Below, in pieces: positions 32,149 to 40,138 of a stretch of DNA of 64,000 nt. A program made the position numbers and the translations under genes. This DNA is from Rhodococcus sp. PAMC28707 (GTDB lineage Bacteria > Actinomycetota > Actinomycetes > Mycobacteriales > Mycobacteriaceae). How positions within the stretch are numbered: the stretch's first letter is position 1; each line of letters starts with the position of its first letter. The notes beneath the pieces are model-generated. The model was not told where the DNA came from, did not search any database, and saw only the letters and a list, made by a program, of their open reading frames with translations. The stretch spans positions 2,666,001 through 2,730,000 of the forward strand of contig NZ_CP039253.1 of assembly GCF_004795915.1 (NCBI RefSeq), written 5' to 3'.

Positions 32149-33765
32149 ATGACGCGAACCAATGTGGACGTGGTGGTTGTCGGAGCCGGCCTGGCCGGCC
32201 TGTACGCGATGCACAAGTTCCGCGGGCAGGGACTCGACGTCCAGGGCTTCGAAGCAGCTTCCGACGTCGGTGGCACGTGGTACTTCAACCGCTACCCGGG
32301 TGCTCGCTGCGATGTGGAAAGCGTCGACTACTCGTATTCCTTCGACGATGAACTGCAGCAGGAGTGGGACTGGTCCGAGCGCTATGCCACGCAGCCAGAA
32401 ATCCTGGCATACCTCGAACACGTCGCGGACCGATTCGACCTGCGTAGCGGCTTCGAGTTCGACACCCGAGTGGTGTCCGCGACGTTCGACGAACAGGCCG
32501 CACGGTGGAACATCGTCACCGACAAGGGTGAGAAGGTGACGGCGAGATTCTGTGTGTTGGCCACCGGCGCGCTGTCCACGACGAACCTGCCGAACATCCC
32601 GGGCCGCGACAGCTTCGGCGGCGAGATCCTGCATACCGGCGACTGGCCGCGCACCGGTGTCGATTTCGCCGGAAAGCGGGTCGGTGTCATCGGCACCGGA
32701 TCCTCGGGCATCCAGTCCATCCCGTTGATCGCCGAGCAGGCAGCGACGCTGCACGTCTTCCAGCGCACCCCGAACTTCTCCGTGCCCGCGAGCAACCGTC
32801 CGCTGGACGAAGAGACTCGCCGTGAGCAGAAGGCGACCTACGCCGAGCGCCGACGCAAGAGTTGGGCCAGCGGTGGTGGTTCCCCCTTCGTCTCGAATCC
32901 GAAGAGTGCGCTCGAGGTCCCGGCGGATGAGCGGGAAGCGGAGTTCGAGCAGTATTGGGAGCTCGGCGGGGTGTTGTTCGCCAAGACTTTCGCGGACCAG
33001 ATGAGCGACATCGAGGCCAACAACCTGGCCCGAGGCTTCGCCGAGCGCAAGATTCGCGCCGTCATCGAAGATCAGGCTGTCGCCGACGTACTGATCCCTA
33101 CGGACCACCCGATCGGGTCCAAGCGAATCGTCACCGACTCCGGCTACTTCGCGACGTACAACCGCGACAACGTCACGTTGGTGAACCTCCGCGAGGCCCC
33201 GATCACCGCCATCGACGAGACGGGCATCGCGACTGCCGGCGCGCACTACGACCTGGACATGATCGTGTTCGCCACGGGCTTCGACGCGATCACCGGTTCA
33301 CTGGACCGCATCGACATCCGTGGACGCGACGGGGTACTGCTGCGTGAGAAATGGACGGCAGGACCGCAGACACTGCATGGCATCGCCGCGGCCGGCTTCC
33401 CCAACCTGTTCCTGATCACCGGCCCCGGCAGCCCCGGTGTGCTGGCAAACATGGTGCTGGGCTCCGAGCAGCACGTGAACTGGATCGCCGACGCGATCGC
33501 GTACGTCGATAGTAACGATTACGCGATCATCGAGGCAGGCGAGCAAGCTGCTGCGGACTGGATGTCCGAGTGTGCCGCCGTCGCCGCGAAAACGTTGTTC
33601 CCTCAGGCCAACTCCTGGTACATGGGTGCAAATATCGAGGGCAAGCCGCGCGTCTTCATGATGTATGCGGGTGGTTTCGGCAACTACGGCAAGAAGATCG
33701 CGGAGGTTGCTGCGGAGGGATACAAGGGGTTCGAACTCACCGTGCTCGCTGCAAGTCAGCAGTGA
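32149..33765 (+). CDS. Type I Baeyer-Villiger monooxygenase (cyclohexanone monooxygenase-like)
   Basis: 538-residue FAD/NADPH enzyme. FAD motif VVVVGAGLAGLYAMHKFR, then VGGTWYFNRYPGARCDVES, the fingerprint FGGEILHTGDWP (FxGxxxHxxxWP), NADPH motif VGVIGTGSSGIQSI, and ATGFDAITG. These identify the CHMO/CPMO group, which inserts oxygen next to a ketone to form an ester or lactone. It is the last gene of the rightward catabolic operon, 60 bp after the SDRs, with AGAAAGAAGGA upstream, and a strong hairpin follows. The cyclic or branched ketone substrate cannot be named from sequence. Confidence 0.93.
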   Translation: MTRTNVDVVVVGAGLAGLYAMHKFRGQGLDVQGFEAASDVGGTWYFNRYPGARCDVESVDYSYSFDDELQQEWDWSERYATQPEILAYLEHVADRFDLRSGFEFDTRVVSATFDEQAARWNIVTDKGEKVTARFCVLATGALSTTNLPNIPGRDSFGGEILHTGDWPRTGVDFAGKRVGVIGTGSSGIQSIPLIAEQAATLHVFQRTPNFSVPASNRPLDEETRREQKATYAERRRKSWASGGGSPFVSNPKSALEVPADEREAEFEQYWELGGVLFAKTFADQMSDIEANNLARGFAERKIRAVIEDQAVADVLIPTDHPIGSKRIVTDSGYFATYNRDNVTLVNLREAPITAIDETGIATAGAHYDLDMIVFATGFDAITGSLDRIDIRGRDGVLLREKWTAGPQTLHGIAAAGFPNLFLITGPGSPGVLANMVLGSEQHVNWIADAIAYVDSNDYAIIEAGEQAAADWMSECAAVAAKTLFPQANSWYMGANIEGKPRVFMMYAGGFGNYGKKIAEVAAEGYKGFELTVLAASQQ

Positions 33766-33772
33766 CGTCACG

Positions 33773-33801
33773 GCGGGTCCGCACTGGCGACGCGGACCCG
33801 C
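33773..33801. terminator. Hairpin terminator after the Baeyer-Villiger gene
   Basis: Perfect 10-bp stem GCGGGTCCGC / GCGGACCCGC with a 9-nt loop, 8 bp after the stop codon, at the end of the 12-kb operon. Confidence 0.75.
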
Positions 33802-33841
33802 TTGACGGTGATCTGAATCTCTCTTACTCTTTGGCAGGTAT

Positions 33842-33858
33842 GAGATACCAAGTATCAC
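33842..33858. promoter_or_regulatory. IclR-type operator, right end of the catabolic cluster
   Basis: GAGATACCAAGTATCAC matches the 17-bp core of the palindrome at 21234-21256 (GTGATAC-N3-GTATCAC) with one mismatch. It overlaps two further small palindromes (GGTATGAGATACC to the left, ATCACTCAGTGAT to the right). It lies about 185 bp upstream of the second IclR gene, in a 278-bp gap. Confidence 0.65.
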
Positions 33859-34043
33859 TCAGTGATTCATGTCGACGGGTCGAGTCGGTTTGCAGACCGA
33901 AGGTGGTGCCCCGAACCTCACCTTTCGTTCGCCGGTGAATCTTCCCAAGCCGAATTTTCCATTTCCCTCTGGGTACACTCGTACATCCCGACCGAGACAC
34001 CCAAAGCTGCTGAGTCGACTCGAAACTTATCTGGGGGAGTGTC

Positions 34044-34895
34044 ATGACCATCGTTGACTCGAACGACACAATGTTCGCCGGCCGGGCAATCGCCGCGCAG
34101 TCCAAGACGGACCTGCCGCCGTCGATGGTCGAACGCATGACACTGATCCTCGACGCGTTCGGGGGTAAAGCAGCCCGGCTGACCCTCGAAGAGATTTCGG
34201 TCTGCACCCAGCTCCCGAGGTCCACCGTTCACCGCATTCTCGATCAACTCGTAAGGCTCGACTGGGTGGATCACGCTTCGGTCGGGTATGGCCTCGGTGC
34301 ACGTGCGCTCGGGCTCGGCCGCGGCGACGGCGGACACAGTGAGATTCGTGAGGTTGCTGCGCCGATTCTGCACGAGCTGCACATGCAGACCGGGATGGTC
34401 GTTCATCTATCTGTTCTCGACGGATCCAAAAGCGTCTGCCTCGACAAGGTCGGTGGACGGTTCGCTGCCGCGCTGCCGTCCCGCGTCGGTGGCCGGGCCG
34501 CGTCGCACGCGACGGCCGGTGGGAAGGCGATGTTGGCGTGGCTGGATCCCGAGCATGTAGACACCTTGTTCGGCGCGACCCTTCCTCGCTTCACCGACAA
34601 GACCATCACCGAGCGGGCGGTCCTCCATCTGGAGTTGAACCGCATTCGTCAGCGCCAGGGGCTGGCGTTCGGTCTCGAAGAGGCGGTCCGTGGGATCTCA
34701 TGCGTGGGGTCTGCGATTCGTGGTTACGAAGGCCCGGCCGGTGGTATCGCGCTGTGTGGAGAGACGCGGAACGCACAACTCGAGCGAGTGGCACCTTTGG
34801 TCGTGGACGCCGCTCGTGAGGTTTCGCGCACTCTGTTCCCCAAACGCGGAGCGCCCCGCAGTGCCCGCAAGGCGCCCTCGACGCGAGCGAACTGA
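34044..34895 (+). CDS. IclR-family transcriptional regulator
   Basis: 283-residue IclR protein. A winged HTH occupies about residues 28-90 (MVERMTLILDAFGG, LTLEEISVCTQLPRSTVHRI, LDQLVRLDWVDH). The effector domain follows (MVVHLSVLDGSKSVCLDKV, SHATAGGKAMLAWL, GISCVGSAIRGYEG). GGGGGAGTG precedes ATG 34044. It stands downstream of the catabolic operon, with a palindrome related to that of the first IclR. It probably senses a pathway intermediate or its CoA ester. Confidence 0.92.
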   Translation: MTIVDSNDTMFAGRAIAAQSKTDLPPSMVERMTLILDAFGGKAARLTLEEISVCTQLPRSTVHRILDQLVRLDWVDHASVGYGLGARALGLGRGDGGHSEIREVAAPILHELHMQTGMVVHLSVLDGSKSVCLDKVGGRFAAALPSRVGGRAASHATAGGKAMLAWLDPEHVDTLFGATLPRFTDKTITERAVLHLELNRIRQRQGLAFGLEEAVRGISCVGSAIRGYEGPAGGIALCGETRNAQLERVAPLVVDAAREVSRTLFPKRGAPRSARKAPSTRAN

Positions 34896-34940
34896 CCCCA
34901 CCTCTGCACTTCTATGTGAGCTGGCGCACAATTGTCGGCA

Positions 34941-36242
34941 ATGACTCAGTCGACAGGTCCCGAGCCTGCGCTGGCGGCAGGTGAGGATCCACGCCGCTAC
35001 GCGCGGATACTGACGGCCGTCTACGACGCGACGATGGCAGGCGGCAAGGGTCCCGCCCGGCCGCGCGAGGTGATCGGTGATTCGTGGCGGCGGTTGCAGA
35101 CTCTCGGTATCGATCCCGAACAAAAATCCATCTCACCCTCACTTGTAGACATCTCCGATCTCGAGCTGAGCCGTCGTGATTCGGGTCTGATCGACGTACT
35201 CGACGATCTGGCTCGAGGGCTGGAATCGGTCGTTCAGGACGGAAACAACATTCTCGTTGTGGCCGACCGTCACGGGCGGGTGTTGTGGCGCAGTGGATCT
35301 ACGGCAGTGCTCGATCGCGCCGACGGACTCGGGTTCGTCGAGGGTGCCAGCTGGGCCGAGGACTCGGTGGGTACCAATGCGATCGGAACTGCGTTGGTTT
35401 CGCGCCGAGCAGTACAGATTTTTTCCGCCGAACACTATGTGCGAAGCCATCATCCATGGACGTGTGCGGGTGCGCCGATCAAGGACCCGCGGACCGGTCA
35501 GGTGATCGGCGCGGTCGATGTCAGTGGGCCTGCGAGTAGCGTGCATCCGACCACGCTCGCGCTTGTGGATGCCATTGCCCGTCTTGCTGAATCCCAACTG
35601 CGCGAGCATCATCGGCAGAATTTGGATCTGCTGCGCTCGGTCGCGGCCCCCATGCTCGCTCGGTTACATTCCCCCGCATTGGCGGTCGACGCCAACGGGT
35701 GGGTAGCGGCCACCTCGTCCGTCGCGTTGCGCACTCGAGTTCTGTTGCCCGAGGATCTGGCCACGGGGAGATTCTGGATGCCGACGCTCGGTGTGTGTGA
35801 CGTCGAGCCCTTGCCCGGTGGATGGCTCGTCCGGCCGACCGGGGTGGCGGAGAGGGCATCCATCTCCGAGACCGCCGGTGCCACCACGGTCCGTATCGAT
35901 CTACGCCATCCGCAGCACACGCGGGTACAGATCCGTAGCGAGGTCGGGGAATGGACACACGAGCCGACGCCGCGTCACGCAGAGATTCTCTACCTGCTGG
36001 CAGTCCATCGGGAGGGGCGGACCGCGGCACAGATGGCGGCGGATCTCTTCGGAGACGGCGGAAGGGCGATCACCGTCAGGGCGGAAATGTCGCGTCTACG
36101 CAAGCAGCTGTCCGGTGTGGTCATGACCCAGCCCTACCGGTTCGACGCGTCGGCGACCGTCGAAATTTTGCTGCCGGAGGACATCAGCAGATTGCTGCCG
36201 CATTCTTCGGCACCCGCGGTTCGGTCACGACGTATCAGCTGA
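34941..36242 (+). CDS. GAF-domain transcriptional regulator with C-terminal winged helix
   Basis: 433 residues from ATG 34941 (TTG 34932 also possible). The N-terminal segment VIGDSWRRLQTLGIDPE is like AcoR-type regulators. A GAF domain spans about 85-215 (NNILVVADRHGRVLW, WAEDSVGTNAIGTALVSRRA, IKDPRTGQVIGAVDVSG). Instead of AAA+ and Fis modules, the C-terminus has a transcription-regulator-like winged helix (TPRHAEILYLLAVHREG, ITVRAEMSRLRKQLSG). It lies 45 bp after the IclR gene on the same strand and may belong with the catabolic cluster. Effector unknown. Confidence 0.82.
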   Translation: MTQSTGPEPALAAGEDPRRYARILTAVYDATMAGGKGPARPREVIGDSWRRLQTLGIDPEQKSISPSLVDISDLELSRRDSGLIDVLDDLARGLESVVQDGNNILVVADRHGRVLWRSGSTAVLDRADGLGFVEGASWAEDSVGTNAIGTALVSRRAVQIFSAEHYVRSHHPWTCAGAPIKDPRTGQVIGAVDVSGPASSVHPTTLALVDAIARLAESQLREHHRQNLDLLRSVAAPMLARLHSPALAVDANGWVAATSSVALRTRVLLPEDLATGRFWMPTLGVCDVEPLPGGWLVRPTGVAERASISETAGATTVRIDLRHPQHTRVQIRSEVGEWTHEPTPRHAEILYLLAVHREGRTAAQMAADLFGDGGRAITVRAEMSRLRKQLSGVVMTQPYRFDASATVEILLPEDISRLLPHSSAPAVRSRRIS

Positions 36243-36259
36243 CGGAATGTGTGGGCCTC

Positions 36260-36475
36260 GGTAGGCGCGCTCGACCGCTGCCGAAGCCTCTCGTGCATAC
36301 TGCTGGACGAAGCACTTAGCAAGCCAGTCGTAGGGGGAAGCCGGTCGAAATCCGGCGCTGACCCGCAACGGTGGGCTGTCTCCTCTCGTGGAGATGGCAA
36401 GTCCGATTACCCAGCGGCTGTGTGTGCGACACCTATTCGTCGTGGTCTACGAATCGGCAGTCCTGCGCGTGGTTG
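36260..36475 (+). ncRNA. Cobalamin riboswitch
   Basis: The conserved core GGGGGAAGCCGGTCGAAATC, immediately followed by CGGCGCTGACCCGCAAC (36332-36368), matches the cobalamin (B12) riboswitch. The boundaries are approximate; downstream hairpins, including ATTCGT...ACGAAT near 36434-36453, would form the kissing-loop or expression platform. It precedes the BtuF-like gene at 36532 and should shut the transporter operon down when adenosylcobalamin is abundant. Confidence 0.88.
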
Positions 36476-36531
36476 ATTTTGCTGCGCGTCGACTCTCAAT
36501 TTCGTGGCTCTGAGCTCCAAGTGAGGTTCAT

Positions 36532-37527
36532 ATGTCACCATCTACTCCCTCCATCGTCCGAATTGTCGCGGTCGGTTCTGCAGCCGCGTTGCTCTTCGCG
36601 GGCTGTTCGCGTGGCGACTCGATAGACGCCACCTCGGCCGCGGCGGCGTTCGACGAGCCGGTCACCATTTCCAATTGCGGCCTCGCCCAGCAGTTCGATG
36701 CCCCTCCGCAACGCATCATTTCCATGAACGACCACGTCACCGAGGTGCTCATCGAGATGGGTGCCGCGGATCGGATCGTCGGGATGGGCTATCAGAACGC
36801 CACCCCGACTGCGGAGACGGCAGCTGCATTCGAACGAATCACCGGCCTCGCCGACGAATACCCGACGAAAGAACAGATCCTCGATCTCGACCCGGACCTC
36901 GTCGTGGGCGGCATGCGAAGTGCCTTCAACGACAAGAAGGGCCGCTCCCGGGAATCGTTCACCGACGTCGGCGTCGCGACGTTCCTGTTCTCCGAGTATT
37001 GCGGATCGGGATTCCCCGACATCGGGATGCTCGAGAAGGACTACACCCAACTCGGTGAAATCCTGGGAACCGAGGACGCAGCGAAAGACGTCACCGACGG
37101 CGTCGTGTCGGGGCTTGATGCAGTAAGCGAGAAATTGACCGGCGTGGCTCCGACCCCGACGTTCTTCTACGACTCCGGTGAAGACGTTCCCTCGACCATC
37201 GGGGGCGTCGGCGTCGGGCAGGTCATCGCTGACTACGCCGGGGCGGAAAACATCTTCCCCGAAGGCGAGCGGCCCTACCTGGACACGACGTGGGAGATCA
37301 TCGGCGAACGCGCACCACAGGCGATCGTCGTCCTCGACTACGGCGATACCTCCGCGCAGGGCAAGATCGACTTCCTGAAAAGTCAACCGATCATGGCGAC
37401 GACGCCTGCCGTCCAACGCGACAACTTCATCGTCGTACCGCTCGACGACTTCTTCGAGAGCCCGCGACTGGTGACGAGCGTGGACACCATCGCACGCGCA
37501 CTGCACCCGGACCGGTTCCAGGACTGA
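36532..37527 (+). CDS. Cobalamin-type ABC transporter substrate-binding lipoprotein (BtuF-like)
   Basis: 331-residue periplasmic-binding protein of the BtuF/FecB class. A lipoprotein signal with lipobox LLFAGC lies at about residue 24. The fold markers are PQRIISMNDHVTEVLIEMGA, RIVGMGYQNATPT, LDLDPDLVVGGM and RAPQAIVVLDYGD. ATG 36532 has GAGG upstream. It is directly controlled by the upstream cobalamin riboswitch and overlaps the permease gene by one base. Corrinoid binding is inferred from the riboswitch; similar proteins are sometimes annotated as F420-precursor or siderophore binders. Confidence 0.87.
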   Translation: MSPSTPSIVRIVAVGSAAALLFAGCSRGDSIDATSAAAAFDEPVTISNCGLAQQFDAPPQRIISMNDHVTEVLIEMGAADRIVGMGYQNATPTAETAAAFERITGLADEYPTKEQILDLDPDLVVGGMRSAFNDKKGRSRESFTDVGVATFLFSEYCGSGFPDIGMLEKDYTQLGEILGTEDAAKDVTDGVVSGLDAVSEKLTGVAPTPTFFYDSGEDVPSTIGGVGVGQVIADYAGAENIFPEGERPYLDTTWEIIGERAPQAIVVLDYGDTSAQGKIDFLKSQPIMATTPAVQRDNFIVVPLDDFFESPRLVTSVDTIARALHPDRFQD

Positions 37528-38615
37528 TGGCCACCGCCGTCGAAACCCGCACTGCGCCTTCCGAATCCACGTCGACTCGACGCTCACGCTTTCCGCTCGG
37601 CGTAATTCTTGCACTGCTGATCGTCGGTCTTCTGGCTGCAATCGCAGCGGCAGCATCGTTCGGGTCGGTACGGATTCCCGTCGGTGACGTCTGGGCGATC
37701 GTGATGCACAAGGTGATGCCGGGAACGTTCGAATCCTGGTGGACCGAGGCCCGCGCAGTGATCGTCCTCGACTCCAGACTTCCGCGGTCGTTGACTGCAG
37801 CGGTCGTCGGTGCCTCGCTTGCTATCGCGGGCGGTGTCGCACAGGCCGTCACACGTAACCCGCTTGCCGATCCGTATCTGCTGGGAGTGTCCTCGGGAGC
37901 GGGCTTCGGCGTCGTGTTGGTGATGACGCTGGGAATCGGGGCAGGTGCACTGGGAGTTTTCACCATCCCGGCAGCGGCATTCATCGGGGCGATGATCCCG
38001 TTGTTCCTGGCATTGTTGATCGGTGGCAGGTACCCACAGTCGACGGCAATCGTCCTCGTCGGCGTCGCCTTGGGCGCCGTGTTCTCGGCGTTGATCACGT
38101 TCACTCTTCTGGTATTCGCCGACGAACACACCCTGAGTGGTGTTTTGCATTGGCTTGCAGGAGGATTCGGCGACGCGCGTTGGTCGACGTTGACTTTCCC
38201 CACGATCGCGCTCCTGGTGGTCGGCACAGTGCTGTTGCTCAGTGCGCCGCGTATGGACCTGCTCAAAACAGGTGACGACGGCGCCGCCGCTCTGGGATTG
38301 AATGTGCAGCGATTCCGTGTACTTCAGCTCCTGGCCGTCTCGATGCTTGCCGGTGCTGCCGTATCCGTCGGTGGCGGAATCGGTTTCGTGGGTTTGCTCG
38401 TACCTCATCTCGCGGGATACATCGTCGGTACCAGGGCCATCAGACTGCTTCCTGTGGCGGCCATGCTCGGGGCGATCGCGTTGGTAGGGGCAGACACACT
38501 TGCACGATCGGTTTCCAGCAGCACCGAGGTGCCGGTCGGAGTGGTCACCGCACTGGTCGGCGCACCGATCTTCGTGTTCATGCTCTCTCGTCAGTACGGA
38601 AGGGCCCAGCGATGA
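37527..38615 (+). CDS. FecCD/BtuC-family ABC transporter permease
   Basis: 362-residue inner-membrane permease with about ten hydrophobic segments, the first at about residues 20-45 (LGVILALLIVGLLAAIAAAA). Family motifs: SRLPRSLTAAVVGASLAIAG, VTRNPLADPYLLGVSSGAGF and IGFVGLLVPHLAGYIVG. ATG 37527 overlaps the btuF-like stop (TGATG). It would translocate the corrinoid delivered by the lipoprotein. Confidence 0.9.
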   Translation: MATAVETRTAPSESTSTRRSRFPLGVILALLIVGLLAAIAAAASFGSVRIPVGDVWAIVMHKVMPGTFESWWTEARAVIVLDSRLPRSLTAAVVGASLAIAGGVAQAVTRNPLADPYLLGVSSGAGFGVVLVMTLGIGAGALGVFTIPAAAFIGAMIPLFLALLIGGRYPQSTAIVLVGVALGAVFSALITFTLLVFADEHTLSGVLHWLAGGFGDARWSTLTFPTIALLVVGTVLLLSAPRMDLLKTGDDGAAALGLNVQRFRVLQLLAVSMLAGAAVSVGGGIGFVGLLVPHLAGYIVGTRAIRLLPVAAMLGAIALVGADTLARSVSSSTEVPVGVVTALVGAPIFVFMLSRQYGRAQR

Positions 38616-39379
38616 CTCTGTCGATACACGAGGTCACTGCCCGGCTCGGATCGCGAGAAGTGTTGCACGGCATTAATTTCAGTGTCCGTCCCGGGGAAAT
38701 TCTGGGACTCGTCGGACCCAACGGATCAGGTAAGACCACGGCGCTGCGCTGCTGCTACCGGGCGTTGACACCGGCGTCCGGGTCCGTCCTCGTCGACCAT
38801 ATCGACGCACGGTCGATGAAGCGCGCGGAACTCGCGCGGACCGTCGGCGTCGCATCGCAGGAACCCGAGGCGTCCGTCGGACTGACGGTCCGAGAATCGG
38901 TCGCGCTCGGGAGGGTGCCGCACCGCGGTTGGTTCTCGCCCCCGACCGCATCCGACGACGAGGTAGTGACATCCTGCCTGCGCCGGTTGGAGTTGTTCGG
39001 TCTGGCCGACCGTGACGTCGGGGCATTGTCCGGCGGTGAGCGGCAACGCGTTTCCATTGCCCGCGCACTGGCTCAACAGCCACGAATTCTGCTGCTCGAC
39101 GAGCCGACCAACCATCTCGATCTGCGCCACCAACTCATAGTCATGAGCGCCATTGCCGACCTGGCTGCCGACGGGCTCGCTATCGTCATCACTGTGCACG
39201 ATCTGCGTCTGGCCGTCGAGTACTGCTCCTCGCTGGCGGTTCTCGACGGCGGATCCGTCGTCGCTTCGGGCCCGACTCCCGAGGTTCTGACCGACACGTT
39301 GCTGGCGGAGGTGTTCGGCATTCGCGCGACGGTCCGTACCCATCCGAGGCCCGTCATCGACGTACACGGGCTGGCATGA
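38612..39379 (+). CDS. ABC transporter ATP-binding protein (BtuD/FecE-like)
   Basis: 255-residue ATPase. Walker A is GPNGSGKTTALR, the Q-loop lies in GVASQEPEASVG, the signature is LSGGERQRVSIARAL, Walker B is ILLLDEPTNHLD, and the H-loop is VITVHDL. Overlaps the permease by 4 bp (ATGA) and the next gene by 4 bp, so the four genes form one translationally coupled unit behind the cobalamin riboswitch. Confidence 0.92.
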   Translation: MTLSIHEVTARLGSREVLHGINFSVRPGEILGLVGPNGSGKTTALRCCYRALTPASGSVLVDHIDARSMKRAELARTVGVASQEPEASVGLTVRESVALGRVPHRGWFSPPTASDDEVVTSCLRRLELFGLADRDVGALSGGERQRVSIARALAQQPRILLLDEPTNHLDLRHQLIVMSAIADLAADGLAIVITVHDLRLAVEYCSSLAVLDGGSVVASGPTPEVLTDTLLAEVFGIRATVRTHPRPVIDVHGLA

Positions 39380-40068
39380 GCGTCTATGCGCGTGCCGCGG
39401 CGCGAATACCAGGGTTCGGTGAATACCTCGAAGGGCCGTTCGATCTTCCCGCGTCGTTGATGCTCGACGCCGACTGGATACGGGCTCGCGTCGTCGACAC
39501 CGGAGTGCGGTGGAACTGCGTCGACGATCGGGTCAACGGCACCCTGTGGTGGTATTCGGCGAGCTCGACGCTCGCCTTCGTTGCTGTCGCCACCGCGATG
39601 GTGACCGATGAGGCCGCAGATCCAAGCCTCGATACCGCACACTGCTTCCTGCGGCCCAACGGCTACCTGGGTGGGGTGAGAACCGAGCGGACCATCTCGA
39701 CCGAGCAACTGGCACCCGCACTGGACGCAACGTTCGCGGGCATTATCGACGTACTCGCCGAGGCCTCGGGCGCACGTCGACGGGCATTGTGGGCAATTGC
39801 CACGGACTCGATCGCCAACCGCAGCCTCGACGTGGGGGCCGCGCTCGGCGACAGAACCGTCGGCAGTCGCTTCGCTATGTCGTTGATCGCGAATATGCAG
39901 GAAACGCTGCCGTCGCCGAGATTTGTCGACGTGGGGGGCCGCCGGTTCACCCAGCGCTGCTCGTGCTGCCTTTTGTACGAGACCGCGGGAGCCGACAAAT
40001 GCACCAGCTGCCCTCGACGAACGCCGGCGGATCGTCGGCGTGGACTCGAACGAGCCGCCCGCTACTAG
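39376..40068 (+). CDS. FhuF-like [2Fe-2S] reductase domain protein
   Basis: 230 residues. The C-terminal cysteine pattern CSCCLLYETAGADKCTSCP (CC-x10-C-x2-C) is the [2Fe-2S] signature of ferric-siderophore reductase FhuF. The rest is moderately conserved (LRPNGYLGG, RFAMSLIANMQETLP). It is coupled by ATGA to the ATPase gene and therefore lies under the cobalamin riboswitch. FhuF proteins reduce metal complexes after uptake. In this context reduction of the imported corrinoid cobalt is an attractive inference, with siderophore reduction as the alternative. Confidence 0.82.
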   Translation: MSVYARAAARIPGFGEYLEGPFDLPASLMLDADWIRARVVDTGVRWNCVDDRVNGTLWWYSASSTLAFVAVATAMVTDEAADPSLDTAHCFLRPNGYLGGVRTERTISTEQLAPALDATFAGIIDVLAEASGARRRALWAIATDSIANRSLDVGAALGDRTVGSRFAMSLIANMQETLPSPRFVDVGGRRFTQRCSCCLLYETAGADKCTSCPRRTPADRRRGLERAARY

Positions 40069-40093
40069 AGCTCGAGCGATACGACCACACTGT

Positions 40094-40138
40094 CCACCGA
40101 TTGTGCGGCCAATGTAGGCGGGGCCGCATAATCGGTGG
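40094..40138 (+). terminator. Long hairpin abutting the FUSC start codon
   Basis: 17-bp stem (CCACCGATTGTGCGGCC against GGCCGCATAATCGGTGG, one G-U position) with an 11-nt loop. It ends exactly at the base before ATG 40139. It can terminate the cobalamin operon and would also bury the GGTGG that could serve as ribosome site of the FUSC gene. Confidence 0.7.

Noticed and set aside
31036..33246. 736-codon minus-strand open frame opposite the SDR and BVMO genes
   Set aside because: It is the antisense shadow of well-supported genes in a GC-rich region; no motif or ribosome site.
37290..37526. Upstream extension of the BtuC-like permease
   Set aside because: The extra residues are antisense-like, lie within the BtuF-like gene in another frame, and the ATG at 37527 overlaps its stop as expected for a coupled operon.
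36532..39379. Reading the BtuFCD-like genes as a siderophore transporter
   Set aside because: Possible because of the FhuF-like gene, but the cobalamin riboswitch directly upstream makes corrinoid transport the better reading.
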